Positions 46,122 through 57,839 of a stretch of DNA of 64,000 nucleotides are shown here, one piece after another. The translations under genes and the position numbers were made by a program. The notes below the pieces were generated by a model, which was not told the origin of the DNA, searched no databases, and was given only the letters and a program-made list of their open reading frames with translations. Location: NCBI GenBank assembly GCA_023052935.1, contig CM041298.1, forward strand, positions 50,915,313-50,979,312, in the 5' to 3' direction. The stretch comes from Piezodorus guildinii (lineage: Eukaryota; Arthropoda; Insecta; Hemiptera; Pentatomidae). Position 1 is the stretch's first letter; each line of letters begins with the position of its first letter.

Positions 46122-46149
46122 GACGTTTCGATCTATATTACTTTACAGT
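46122..46149 (-). ncRNA. hammerhead-like motif 5 (decayed)
   Basis: On the - strand, CTGTAAAGTAATATAGATC is followed by GAAACGTCGGTC. The GAAACGTC half is intact, but the CTGATGA box is mutated, so cleavage is not expected. Confidence 0.3.
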
Positions 46150-46489
46150 TTCTAACATTACATACGTTTACTTCTAAAGCGAAGAAAACCAAGTCTAACA
46201 ACGTTGTCTCTTGGCTTGGAGAGAAGGGATGAGAAACCATCTTGCGCGTCATTGGGTCTGGACAAAGACCACCGTTTTTTTATTTAAATATTAATTACGA
46301 ACTTTTGTGGTTTTATTTTCAGAGATAAATTTGTAATAAATGAAACAAAAGTTCATTATTATCTGTTGCAGTATACTTTGAAAATAGCATTTTAAATTTC
46401 TAATGCTGATAGAAATTTATTTCGTAACATGTTCTTCAGATTATAATTTTTTATATATTTCTTTTAGATATTGGTTTGGAATCATACAT

Positions 46490-46805
46490 CTTTCACTTAC
46501 CTATATTTTATTTTTGCAACCCTACCCCGCCTTTATAGACTAGGAGGTAGATTAATGCCGAATAAAACACATTTGCATCGAGACGTGAACTATAAATTAT
46601 TCTATCTTTAATTCGTTTATCAGGTTGATTTTGATGTTTACCTGCTCATTCACACTGCTATCTCTTACCTATTTATGTAATATATAGAAAGGGAAATTAT
46701 TGCTATCTTAAAAATTTCCAGATACGTGTTTTAAACTGAATTACACTTTATAGGATTCCCTGAGTCCAAATGACTTAGCCCCGCGATAAGGACGCGCCCA
46801 CGTAT
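46490..46805 (-). repeat. family A fragments
   Basis: A short CTTTCACTTACCTATATTTT end and a second 3'-end piece (about 46660-46805) read CAGATACGTGTTTTAAACTG and GATTCCCTGAGTCCAAATGA in - orientation. The middle of the element is absent. Confidence 0.6.
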
Positions 46806-47570
46806 ACACATATACTTCAATGCCAAATCTTAAAGATTTCTACCTCTTAAACAACTTTGATTTTGGTGATTTGAATTGGGTAGCACTACTTTGTAAATAA
46901 AGTTTATCTTCAGTCATTTAGATTCACGCGTTTCTTATTTTAATCATGTTGATAGCTGTTCTCAAATCCAGAATATCTTTTTAATATATATGTCTTTTTC
47001 AATGGTGGATTTTCCTATAATTGAGGAGTGTCAGAAAAGTTCTCTCTAGATGTGCTGTACTTTTTATTTTGATTCTTCAGTACTTTTGTCACGTATATGC
47101 ATATCCTTCGCATTATGTTGTATCCTATATTTTCATATGTCTGTGTAGAACTTTCATATATTTTCAGTTTGCTATCTTTCTTCGAGGAATTCTCTTTTTC
47201 GCAGTACTTATCAATGTCAGTACCTTTTTCTTGGCGACTCCATTACCATTCAGTGTCCCTTGATCGATTTGGTCCGAGAGAGAACTTTTATTTTTTCCTT
47301 CTACTGCCTTTTTATTGAGCAGTAACCCATGAAATATCCGATTTATTAAATCAAATTCTTCATAGAGGATTAAAGCGTTGTTTGTTGAAGCAAAATATTT
47401 ATTATCTGTAACAAACACTAGCTAATCCTCTCTCTATTTGCAAAGAATGTTTTGTTTTTTTTTTGCTTTTTTTCTAAGGAGGCTTACATATTTTAAGATA
47501 ATTATATTCATACTTATTGGAACATTCCAATTTTACTTCTTTTTCTATGTTTACAAACTCTGTCATTCTC

Positions 47571-48110
47571 CTGTCCAGGTAGAAAGGAATATTAATTACG
47601 CGTTTGGTGAAGGAAATTTTAATGAAAGAGCCGTATTTCGTTGGTTTACAAAATTTCCTTAAGGAGATACGACGTTAGGAAATCTGCCTGGTGGAAAGCC
47701 TCAAACATCAAAGGAGGACGAAGATTTTAAGAAAGATGTAGAAATAGACCAACATAAAACAGTCAGAGAACTTGCCTCAGAGTCCACAAGTCATGTCCTG
47801 GCATTTAAAATTGATCGGAAAGGCAAAAAAGCTCGATTCTTGGGTCCCACGTCCATCCCACGAAATCCAGCAGTTGAATCGTCATAAGACATGTGTTTCT
47901 TTGTTTTCTCGATAAATATATGATCCATCTCCCGGGCGCGTAATAATTTGTGACGAAAAGTGGATGGATCAAGAATGACAATCGACGCAGATCAAGTCAA
48001 TGGTTATATGCAAATTAGCCTCCTCGACACATGCCAAAACATGAATCTCCATTGAAAAAGTTAATGGTTACTGTATGGTGGTTAATGCATGGTGACATTA
48101 ATTTTTAATT
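47571..48110 (+). mobile_element. mariner relic
   Basis: The + strand gives NINYAFGEGNFNERAVFRWF, then, after a stop, GDTTLGNLPGGKPQTSKEDE, HKTVRELASESTSH, IICDEKWMDQ and finally KVMVT-like residues (KKLMVTVWWLMHGDIN with shifts). The order follows mariner transposase: helix-turn-helix, GRP motif, then the first catalytic Asp in CDEKW. Many stops and no C-terminal half or inverted ends were found. Confidence 0.75.
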
Positions 48111-49418
48111 TATTTAAAAAGGGAAAATAATTGTTACAACAACATTTTACCAAGAAATTGACCAAAACAATTCTTCCTTATAATAATAACTTTTAGAAAT
48201 ATAATAGACAATGGAAGTTGTTAAAATAATAAATAAACAGAAAAGGAAAACATCCCCAATTATTTTTAAATGCAAATTACACTTAAAAATCTGAAAACAA
48301 AAATGAAATTATTTCTTTTGGGAATGTAGTTCTGTAGAGACAATAATTACAAATATGGTTGGCGATTTAATTCTAAAATTGCCTGGATGATTCTTTTTAA
48401 AACTTGATTCCAGCAGCCTGATATATATTATATATATTATTATTATTAATGTATTTATATATATTATTAATTACTTATTATACTGTAGTTATTAATTACT
48501 TCTACCACTGAATTTTAACATAGTTTACATAGGAATCACCTTCGTAACAATCACATTACTTCAACAATAAGCATTTTAAAAATAAGATTAGTTCTTCTTA
48601 TAGATTAATCTTAACCTGAATTCTGCATGCCTTACTAATAGAATTTACATGCTTCTGTGAACTATTTTTTGGTTTCAGATTTTACTAATACCAATTATTG
48701 CCTTTGCTGTTTTTTTTTTTTTTTTTCTTTATCTCGTTCCAACCAGTTCATATAAAAAATATTCACAAATGCCTTCTGTATAAATTTTATTTTATCTTAT
48801 CAAATCATTTTATTACCATTGGCGTTTCGGTCCGGATACATGGGATTCTTTCAAACTGTCTTTATTTTGGTATAATGTCTAACTACTTACTCTAACGTAC
48901 CTTATAAACTCTAATTACATCCTTCAAAAAAATCAAATAATTTATTATACAGTTTTAAAGCTTTTAAATACAAGCTGGATGGAAATTTAAAGGAGAATAA
49001 GGCTTAATCAGCGAAATTTCATCAGGAAAGAATTAGTCCAGAAATAATAATATTTAAAACTGAAAAATTGCATTTTAAATTTTCAGTGAAAATTGAAATT
49101 CTTCCAGAAGAGTAAAAAAGAACCTTCAAATTTAGTTAAAAGAAACGCGATGTGAGTTTTTATGAGTACTTCAGCTGACCAAATCCATATTTTACTATTC
49201 TGGAGATTTGAGGAAATATGACAGTTATATATTGCAATCTTCTTTTCAAGTATCTTTGTTATTTATATATTTTTTAAAAGGAGATAAAATATCATATAAA
49301 AAAATTAATTTTTTTTCAATCTAATCAAATTAATTGATAAAAATTAAATTAGCTGTAATTTTAATGTACAATTATCACATAATATGTATATATGCACTAC
49401 AGATTAGAAAGTGTATAA

Positions 49419-49578
49419 TAGGGGTACCATTACGTTTGCTATAGATGCTATTTGTGCTTTGTATTTTGCTTTAAAAACGTACGAGTTTCAAATACAGTTA
49501 TTTCCGTAGTAGTATATTAAATGTGCGGTTTAGCAAAATAGCACAAAAATGTCTATAGCAAACGTAGTGAGTACCCTA
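49419..49578. mobile_element. 160-bp MITE
   Basis: Inverted ends TAGGGGTACCATTACGTTTG, then CTATAGATGCTATTTGTGCT on the left, match the reverse complement of the right end (AGCACAAAAATGTCTATAGC, then AAACGTAGTGAGTACCCTA) over about 39 bp with a few mismatches. The interior of about 80 bp is noncoding. The target duplication is short (TA or ATA) and uncertain. Confidence 0.75.
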
Positions 49579-49579
49579 A

Positions 49580-52070
49580 TATAACAGGGGCTTATGTTAA
49601 AGATATTTTTCCATTTCTCTCCTATTTAAGATATATTTGAAAAATCATGCAATTTTGTATAACTTAATTTTCGTGATTTGAGGTACAAAAAAGGGTTAGA
49701 AAAAATAAATCTTCATAAAAAATGTTTTATTTACATAACTGAACAAACAAGAACGATATTTATAAACATACATTTACATAGACCATCGCACATATATTTA
49801 GTGACATTGTGTCTCTATACATGGATAATTTTACAACAAATACATCTTGCTGTTTTTGAGTGCCTGATAAACTTTCAGATCATTGTCCAGAAATGAAACA
49901 AAATATAATCTTAAAAGCATTTACAACTGAGCTCAGGTACATTCTGGCCAGGGCACCGGCACCAGGTTAGTCATATAACAGTTTAATTACAATAATAATA
50001 ATAATAATAACACGTACAATTGTCACCTGATTTTTTTTTTAATGTGGCCGAAATATTTTACATTTACTAGTCGAGCCCATGGTAAGAAAATAAATAAAAG
50101 TTAAAAAAAAAAAAAATATTGCTAGAAAAGATAAATTCGAAAATAAAACAAGAATACTCTATCTAGCGGAACCATCCAATGATAACCTTTTGTTAAAAAG
50201 TAACCTGTGCAATAGCCAATAATTATGTTTTTAAATTGAGGGGGATAGAGAGCTGTCGAACTATAATAAGAAATAACTGTAGAAAATAAATAAGTGTTTA
50301 GTAGCATGTATTGAAATATCAGAAAACGCTGATTTAAGTTTCATGCTATATCATGCAATTAACCTAACCAAACAGGAACTAAAAATACACAATCTATTTT
50401 GAAATTCCAATATTGGAATAAAGGATTTCAACAAGAACAAAGAAAGAGTAATGGATGATGTTGTTGCGTACGTTAACAGATTAACATTCAGGTTTATGTT
50501 TAAAAAAAAATCGTAGTTACTTATATACACGTTTACAGCGAATTAGTCCATATTCTGCTATTGCATTTTCTAAACATTAAATCTCGGTTGCTTTACTACT
50601 GCTCAGTTAAAAATGTTCGCAAATTGAAAGAACAATATCAACTAAGTCGCATGAAGTTTTTTATTTTTGTTTATTTATTCTTTTATTTAACGAATAAAAA
50701 CAGACATAACCGTACTTTAGGAACAATATCGTTAGTCAAGATCAAGTGATAAATAGTAACTTATCCGTTTCAAATAGGAATCATAAACACTAAAGGAAAT
50801 CTTAATGGTAATCGAAGAGAGAGGTTTTTGGTAAAATCGAAATAATTTACGAGAAAAAAAAATATCACCATATCATCCTCCATCGTACTGTTCTCATTTC
50901 AGTTAAATCCTAGTAATAATCGAAAGAAATTTTGATATTCTCGAAAATCAATGAAGGTTTGGTTTAGTGTAGTATCATTCTTTGTGAAATCTATCTGTTC
51001 AAAAGAATGTTTATTGAAGAAGGAATTGTTTGTTAATGGAAAGAACTGTAAAGATTATAATAAAATTATAGAACAGTTACACGGAATCTGAGATAGAAGA
51101 GTCACCGTGGATCAAATCAAATCAAACATCTCCAGTTCCTACGGAATCATGTTAATAATCTATATGTTTAATCTACATTAATGAAAATAGAAGTTGCTGA
51201 ATTGATATTGACACATTTTTATTTTTTTTTTAAATAACTACTTGCAATATACACGTTTTCCTGAGATTCTTCAAGGTTTATAATTTATTTGTAAAAAAAT
51301 AACGTATTTAATTACTATATTACGTTTACAATATTATAATTCATGAATACACGCTCTAATAAATCGAATTTAATTGATAAGTATAATATAGTATAATTCT
51401 TTTAAATTTACTTTTTGGAGGTTTTTTTACTACGATCTTAAAGAAAGTAACATTAATGGATACTTATATTTATAAATGCAGTCATTTTAAACAGTTTAGT
51501 AGGGAATAATGTCCATATCTTTTGGAAATTCTGTGCTGAAATGGCAAAATGGTATGTCACTTTTTCTATAATGAGAGTTATTGCCATTTTTATGTATTAT
51601 ACCATAACACGAAGATGCGAAAAGTAAAAAGAAAAAAAAAAAATTGAAGGTGGCAAAATATGATAAGGCGGGAAACTCCTGGAAAATTATGGTTGTTATT
51701 AATTAGGTAACCGAGATATTTTCAATGTCCATTGATTTTAATAATTAGCCAACTACTTTTCATAAATATTGGTAATGTATTCATCCATGTAAATCAACTT
51801 TCTGAATTTTAATGCTTGAATTAAAAAAATAAAATTTTTATTGCAATTAAGATCTGTATCAATAATATATTTAGTAAACGTGGTATAACTATGAAAATAC
51901 ATGATACAGATGTAGAGAAAACACCCATTGGATGCACTCCAAAAATATTAAAAATCAGGTCTTGGGACCATCTTCTCAGACTCCTCGGAAGATTTTCTGG
52001 AAGTGGAAGGAGAGTTTGCCATTAAAAGAGTGGTATCTGGTTCGGGCCAAAGTCTGGGTTTATTCGTTAC
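49580..52070. other. AT-rich intergenic sequence
   Basis: No host exon, transposase or clear repeat was found. Several open frames of 60-72 codons have no domain. Confidence 0.4.
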
Positions 52071-52081
52071 AAACTAAAGAG

Positions 52082-52370
52082 TAGGGGTAGGCATAATCGA
52101 ATGACGATTATTGGATCATTCGATTATTTTAATCATTCGAATTAATCGATTATCAAATTAAGCGAATGATCATTCGAACTGAACTCTTTAATAATCGAAG
52201 GATTACTAGGAGCTCAGATAATCAAACGACTTTTTTTTTTTTTTTTTTTCCACCTAGGCCCAGCGAGCTTAGCCACTATACAGACGGCAATTGTCACATA
52301 TCGTCTCGATCATTCGATTATTTAAATCGTCGAAGTCCGATCATTCATCATTCGATTATGCCCACCCCTA
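52082..52370. mobile_element. complete hAT-type MITE, 289 bp
   Basis: The ends are TAGGGGTAGGCATAATCGAA on the left and the reverse complement TAGGGGTGGGCATAATCGAA on the right. Both sides carry the exact 8-bp duplication CTAAAGAG (52074-52081 and 52371-52378), the hallmark of hAT insertion. The interior is built of repeated ATCATTCGA/TTCGATTA words and a T run. No transposase is encoded. Confidence 0.95.
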
Positions 52371-52857
52371 CTAAAGAGCATTAAGGATTTTACGAAGAAT
52401 TTTGTATTGGATACGGGAAAAATTCGATTGTTCTGTAGAGCCCCACAGCTCTACTCCTAAATCCATATCGGCCTAGTGATAGGCCTTTTTTATCTTTAAT
52501 TTAAAAATTGCTCTTTTAATAATAAAAAAAAAAAAAAAAAAATAGACATTACATTTTGCCATCTGAGCCCAGATTTATAACCGTTGAAGAGATACCATTC
52601 AGAAGATTCAATCTTTTCGTCTGATCATTTATATTAGGCTTTATTTTAACGAATTTTATGACTAGTAAATCAGTTTTATAAACGGAACCGCCAAAGAGCA
52701 GCGAGTTCCGGCCACTACCAGGTTCCGTGTAACCGTTCCACCAATCCTAAAGCGTTCTTTACTAGGTGACTTCCTTGTTCATGAGTATTTGTTGGTGATA
52801 GTAGTAGAACCGGTAGCGCGGACTGACGACCGTTCCAGAGTACGACGATGACGACAG

Positions 52858-55767
52858 TTACCGACTACAGTTTGAAGGGAGGTGGTGGTGGTAGCCGTGG
52901 TACGGAGGGGGCGGCAGGGGTAGCCCCGCCCCCGGCCAGCACGGCGCCGGCTCGCTCTGGCAGGCCGCCATCAGTCCCTGGAAGTCGAACTTGTAAGCGT
53001 ACCTCTTCCCCTGCACCTTCGTCATGATGTTCTTGTCGTAATAGTACCTGCAACATCAATATCAACGTCATAATATTATAATAAACAATCCTACCTCTAT
53101 CCCTGACCTGCAATACTAAAATATACGGTCTTGTTACTACGGATACAAAGCAAACTCCTCTGGAAACTGCCAATAGTTGGTAGGGAGGAAACAACTGAAA
53201 CGCATAACATATATTTCTCCATTGCAAACTAATAATGGGGGGTATAAAAAAATTCTCCTTGAAGAAAATGGGCGATGGATCTAAATAAGAAGTAATCCAA
53301 TAGTGCGAGGCCTGGACTACATGGTAGATAAGGCAGGATTTCGAACCCTTGAAGTTCTTTTAACTGTTCTTTAGTTCGACAGGAACAGTGAGGATAGGCA
53401 TTATCTTGTTGGAAAAAACTACTTTTCAATCAAAGCATGACAAAGCTATGACAACTTTGCATTTAATTTTCCCAGTTTTTCGCAGTACAGTTCAAAATTT
53501 ATAGAGCATCCATTAGTAAAAAATTCCTGATGAATAACACTTTTAAAATTTCAAACATCGCTAAGCATAGGTTTTTTCTTTTTCAAATTGCCCCTTTGCA
53601 GTGACCGGAAAAACAGCTTGACCGCGATCTAGCCTTTTATCACGGATATACGGATTTTGAAAGTAAACTTACACTTTCAATCACAGATGGAAATATTCCA
53701 GTAAAATCTCGTATCAGAAGGGTTTTCAATAAATTTTTATTAATTTCTAACCTCTTAGATGATTGCTGAGGAATACGTTCGAGAGAGAATAGTCCATTGC
53801 TGTTTTTCACCTTCCCCATAGCAATGTAGATGGCGACTAACAGTATCTTTCGACACACCACACTCCCTGGCAAGTTAGCCAGTACCTCTGAGGGATTTGA
53901 CTCAAAAGCTTCCTGGAGAACCTCACCAATACCCATTAATGGTCGTCCGGAGCCCTTCTTCCTTTCCAAAGGTATTTTTTTATTTTTTTTTATTTTTTTT
54001 TTTTTTATTCACTCCATTATATAACAAAGTATTTATTATCTAGGTTCTAAAAGGTCCAAAGTTTTAAACATAAATAATAAATAGGAGAGCGCTTTTTGCT
54101 GTATCTTAAGAGGCCCAAGAAAAATCGATCCAGTACCTAGAAAATTTCTAAAAGTATCGAAATGGACTATGACCTCAAATAGTCTGAACGTGAACGTGAA
54201 AAATTTTTCTATTTTATCTAGTTTTTTTATTCACACCTGTCATGAAATTGAAAATCAGTGAATCTGATGGGGTAAGGTTTTGATCTTATGGTGTGATAGG
54301 CATGATAGAGTAATACCTAGCGGCATCTCTTCATGGCTTGATTCCTATTTATGCCAGGAAGGCCTCATCCAACTTTTTTTGGCCATTTACAGATGTTGTG
54401 AGGCATGTCGGTGGTGGTCATGTTTTGTTTAATGTGTTGGTATTTCGAGTATGTTGTCGTGAAAACGTTTGTGGAGGGTTCGAATATGTTTGTTGACGGT
54501 TCATATATATTGATATAAATGTCAGTATGTAGAGTAATGTTACTAACGTACCAAGGAGAATTTATTATAGTTTTGTATGTTTCAGATTAGAAAATTTGAC
54601 TTTTACGTAAGTGTGTCTTTTTTACTGTTCCGTATATCTGTGACGCATGAGTCTAAAGGGTTTCAGTGAGTATGTGTAACTTTAATTTTTTATTTATTTT
54701 AATTTTGAAAATCTTGGAAGAAGTGAGTAAAAAGGTTTTAGCCATTGGTTTAGCGTCATCTGTCTGTTCTTGATGTGTGGACCCCATGTCATTCTTCTGC
54801 CGAATTTCAACTCGGGGTATCTGATTGTGCCTGTCTGTGAAATGTGGGTGTCAAGATATACTGGTTTCGTGAAGTTGTTTTAACTGCTGCTGTAATGTCT
54901 CTGTCGCGTTATACTGGCTCTCAAAGGGCTCACAAAATCCTACTCCACTATGTGGAGGGGGAGACCTTGTGATACCCAAGTGCCTACCATCACGTCCCCG
55001 CCATGAGAGCCGGTAACGCACATTGTGCGGCTAACGATGGAGGCTAATTTGGGTACGGAGCACCCTCCAGTATACAAACTGGCGGGCATCCTCCTGTCAA
55101 TTTGTATCCTGGTAAACCGTAGAGGCTGCGAGAAATTTGCAGTCTCGAGGCACGCGACCATTCGGGCCTTAAGAAATCATAATTTCAAAATGGTACCACG
55201 GGGATGGTCCCTAGCCAGGACCATCATTGGGTGGTGGCCGGGAGTGCTTGCACTGCCCGGTCACAAGACGTGGTGGTCGGGGTTGGATTCCTCTTCGGAG
55301 GAGGAAGCCAGTGCGTAGGTTATGCCCCAGTCCTTAAAAGATAGCACATCAACCGGATGGACAAAACACTTTCGAGTGAGAAAATCCTGGCTGAACTAAT
55401 TGTGTTGTTGTGTGTGTGTCGCGTTATACTACACGATTTGATATGTTTTGTCAAGCACGGGAACATGAACTTAAATTCGAAGTATGTTAGATCAGAGATA
55501 GGAATTCTTAAAGCTAATTTACTACTACAGTGCATTACCTGAGTGCTCTGCTCAGCTTGTCGTAGTTCATGTTGGGCTTGGACTTTCGCTCGCCCCACCT
55601 CCTTGCCACTTCGTCTGGGTCCGTCAGCTTGAACTCGCCGTTGGTCCCCTCCCAGGCGATGCAGGCGTTGCTAGAGTCCGCCAGCAGCTCGAGGAGGAAC
55701 TGCCACAGCTGGATCTGGCCGGAACCTTGGCCGCCCAGTCGTCCACCGGAAACCAGGTCGTAAGGGT
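52858..55767 (-). CDS. Ets21C: ETS-domain transcription factor, ERG/FLI group, last two exons (partial)
   Basis: Two exons, 55767-55539 and 53047-52858, join in frame (AG|G = Arg) to give a complete ETS DNA-binding domain: [20 protein letters not shown], then [38 protein letters not shown] and [20 protein letters not shown]. The recognition helix ([11 protein letters not shown]) and the [11 protein letters not shown] signature are those of the ERG/FLI subgroup. [10 protein letters not shown] after the domain is closest, from memory, to fly Ets21C; Ets65A is the alternative. The tail is short and Pro/His-rich ([14 protein letters not shown]) and ends at TAA 52860-52858. The first exon starts in phase 1 (probably completing Asp before PYDL), so the gene continues upstream on the - strand. 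One residue is missing between SSNA and CIAW relative to related domains. Confidence 0.9.
53220..53970 (-). mobile_element. mariner relic in the ETS intron
   Basis: On the - strand, [20 protein letters not shown], then [20 protein letters not shown] and [14 protein letters not shown], is followed after a gap by [20 protein letters not shown] and [18 protein letters not shown]. These are the GRP motif, second helix-turn-helix and the QDNA / SPDLAP.DY catalytic boxes of mariner. The first catalytic Asp region is lost, and the third Asp box reads SPGLALLDY, so it is dead. Confidence 0.8.
54240..54840 (-). mobile_element. Jockey-like non-LTR retrotransposon 3' end in the ETS intron
   Basis: The - strand reads [73 protein letters not shown] and [15 protein letters not shown]. 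These are the V.YLG..LD.RLTW..HI and APW(Y/F)V.N..IH.D signatures of Jockey ORF2. Frameshifts are present. It is the same family as 605-925. Confidence 0.78.
54930..55320 (+). other. GC-rich block with a 97-codon open frame, origin unknown
   Basis: GC content is well above the surroundings. A + strand frame (55025-55318) runs through [20 protein letters not shown] to [12 protein letters not shown] with no recognised domain. It lies inside the ETS intron, next to a Jockey fragment. Its composition suggests foreign (transposon 5' end) DNA more than a host exon. Confidence 0.35.
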
Positions 55768-56734
55768 CTGAAAGGTGATAATATCCAATAGAAACATGCG
55801 CATTACATGGTAAAACCGACAGTTTATGACAATATACAAGTCATTCATTAATTATAGCAAATAAAAATAATCTATAAACAAATATAATCTCTTGGATATT
55901 TGTAGGTCTCTCAGACAGTAGTAAACATACTAGGCAACACTTTCAACAAACCACAATCATATCAAAATCTGGACGATGCCGACCCACATCCCACATGCTA
56001 CCTTAAGAAAGTACTTCCATGGTTTGCTCAACATGCGCCTTTGATCACTGGAATTTCCATTTGTTTCATCTTTTTTAGGAGGTTGATACGTTTGTTCTGC
56101 TTCTTTTAATTGTCGCGAAAATGCAGAGCTACAAATACATTACCACAGTGCAAACATGTGGGTAAATGTATACCCAGTGCAAGTATCGTAGGCTTGCAAA
56201 TATTCATTTGAAAAGTAAAAGTTCAGCCTTTCGAATATGTGTTTTTCCGCAGTGATTAGTATTAGAAAAACATTTTTAAAATTCACAGGGTGATCATAAA
56301 AGAAAATTCTGAAAACATTTTTCCTTATTAGTTATATTTTCGGCGAAAATAATATACTATTGCCGAGGTGATCATGTCAGGATCAAGATATGGGTATGAA
56401 ATGAAAAATTTCTTTATTATCCTAGGATGTAAGTCCATTGAGGATACAATTAAAATGCAAGTTTAATGACCAGAACAGCGTGGTCTTAAATGTAAATATA
56501 TATATTTACAAATCGAGCAATTAACCTAAGAAAAGTGAACACGAATAGTTTTACCATTAAAAGAAATTAAAATAATATAAAAACAAACCTAAAATAGTAT
56601 TCACAACATCTGCCCTGTCAGGTTATTGTCTACTTGTTTGAGGAAAATAAATAGGTTGCTGAAAATGAGCGATTTAAAGGAGGAAGCGTTGAGTGTATGG
56701 CGGATCTCAATAATCAAATGATAAGGTCAATTCC

Positions 56735-57370
56735 ATAAAAACTACAAAATTAAAGGTGCGTTAGAGCAAGAAATTATGAAATATCGGCATTTAAGCCCTA
56801 TCAGACTATTTCAAATATAATGAAACCTACATCATATTAGAGCCCATCAAATTTTACATCGGTATAGCGAGTTTAATCAAAATCGTTAGAGCCGATTTTT
56901 GTGAAAATCGTAAAAAGGTGCTAAATGCATGGAATAAAGTAGGACTTCCGGTCAGCCGATTTTCGTGAAAAAGTTGCTGTTACATCTCGGGCGTATAGTA
57001 GTCTTAAATATGAAATGTCAGTTCCGTACGACTTTTCGTTTTTGAGAAAATCGTAAAAAGGTGCAAAATGCATGGTATAAAGTGCCTCTTCTGGTAAGCT
57101 CATTTTGATGAAAAAAGTTTTGTCACGTTTCGGGCGCATAGTTGTATTAAATATGAAATTTCAGTTTCATAGGACATACCGTTTCCGCCCGGGAGTTACC
57201 ACACACACACACACACACACACACAGACCTTTTTGCGGGACTTGTTTATTTGGACTCAGGGGACCCTAAAATGTGTATTTCCGTTGAAAACTGGAATTCG
57301 AAAATTTTCACGATCGCAATACTTCCCCTCACTATATATTTCATACTTAGGTAAGTGAAAGTAAAAACTC
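56735..57370 (+). repeat. family A copy with internal tandem duplication
   Basis: The 5' half is missing. The segment from GAGAAAATCGTAAAAAGGTG-like sequence to AAATATGAAATTTCAG is present twice in tandem (about 56885-57035 and 57045-57175), and the two versions differ as if from two subfamilies. A (CA)n run and the standard 3' terminal box follow. Confidence 0.8.
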
Positions 57371-57839
57371 ATCATAGGTTCACCGAGACTGATATCTACG
57401 AAGAAACTCATAGAAGCCAAAGAAGACGTGTTAAAATGAATAAAATGGTAGGGTAGAGTAGGTTATGGGACTACTTATCTCCGGATCCTGGATTCAAGTC
57501 CGGTTGATGCAGGGTAATTATTTATGACTACTCTGTTTTAATTGTCATAGGTCACCTTTATCAAATCATTAACTCCCAGCACTAAATCATTCGGTAAATA
57601 TATGCAAATTACACAATCTAAAAGCTGCCTGTTACGTTACTTTTTGAGCACAATCGTGACCTGACGAGAAGGATCTATGAGTCACTTTTAACGACTTGGT
57701 CTGTTCGATATAATAACCGTTACGGCCTGTGATCGCTTCTATCTATGTAGGTACAGTTTTAGAAACATGTCTATTTCGATTGCTATGTACTATATGAATT
57801 TCAACGTGATTTATTTCAAATAAAGTATAACTATTCTTA

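Noticed and set aside
47021..47418. Overlapping hydrophobic ORFs on both strands
   Set aside because: They are T-rich stretches giving Phe/Ile/Leu runs, with no splice signals or family match.
48810..48840. GGCGTTTCGGTCCGG, similar to the GAAAC half of the hammerhead motif
   Set aside because: No CTGATGA box lies at the required distance on the - strand.
52865..53227. 120-codon - strand ORF over the ETS exon
   Set aside because: It is out of frame with the ETS domain. The correct frame starts at the acceptor before 53047 and gives [20 protein letters not shown].
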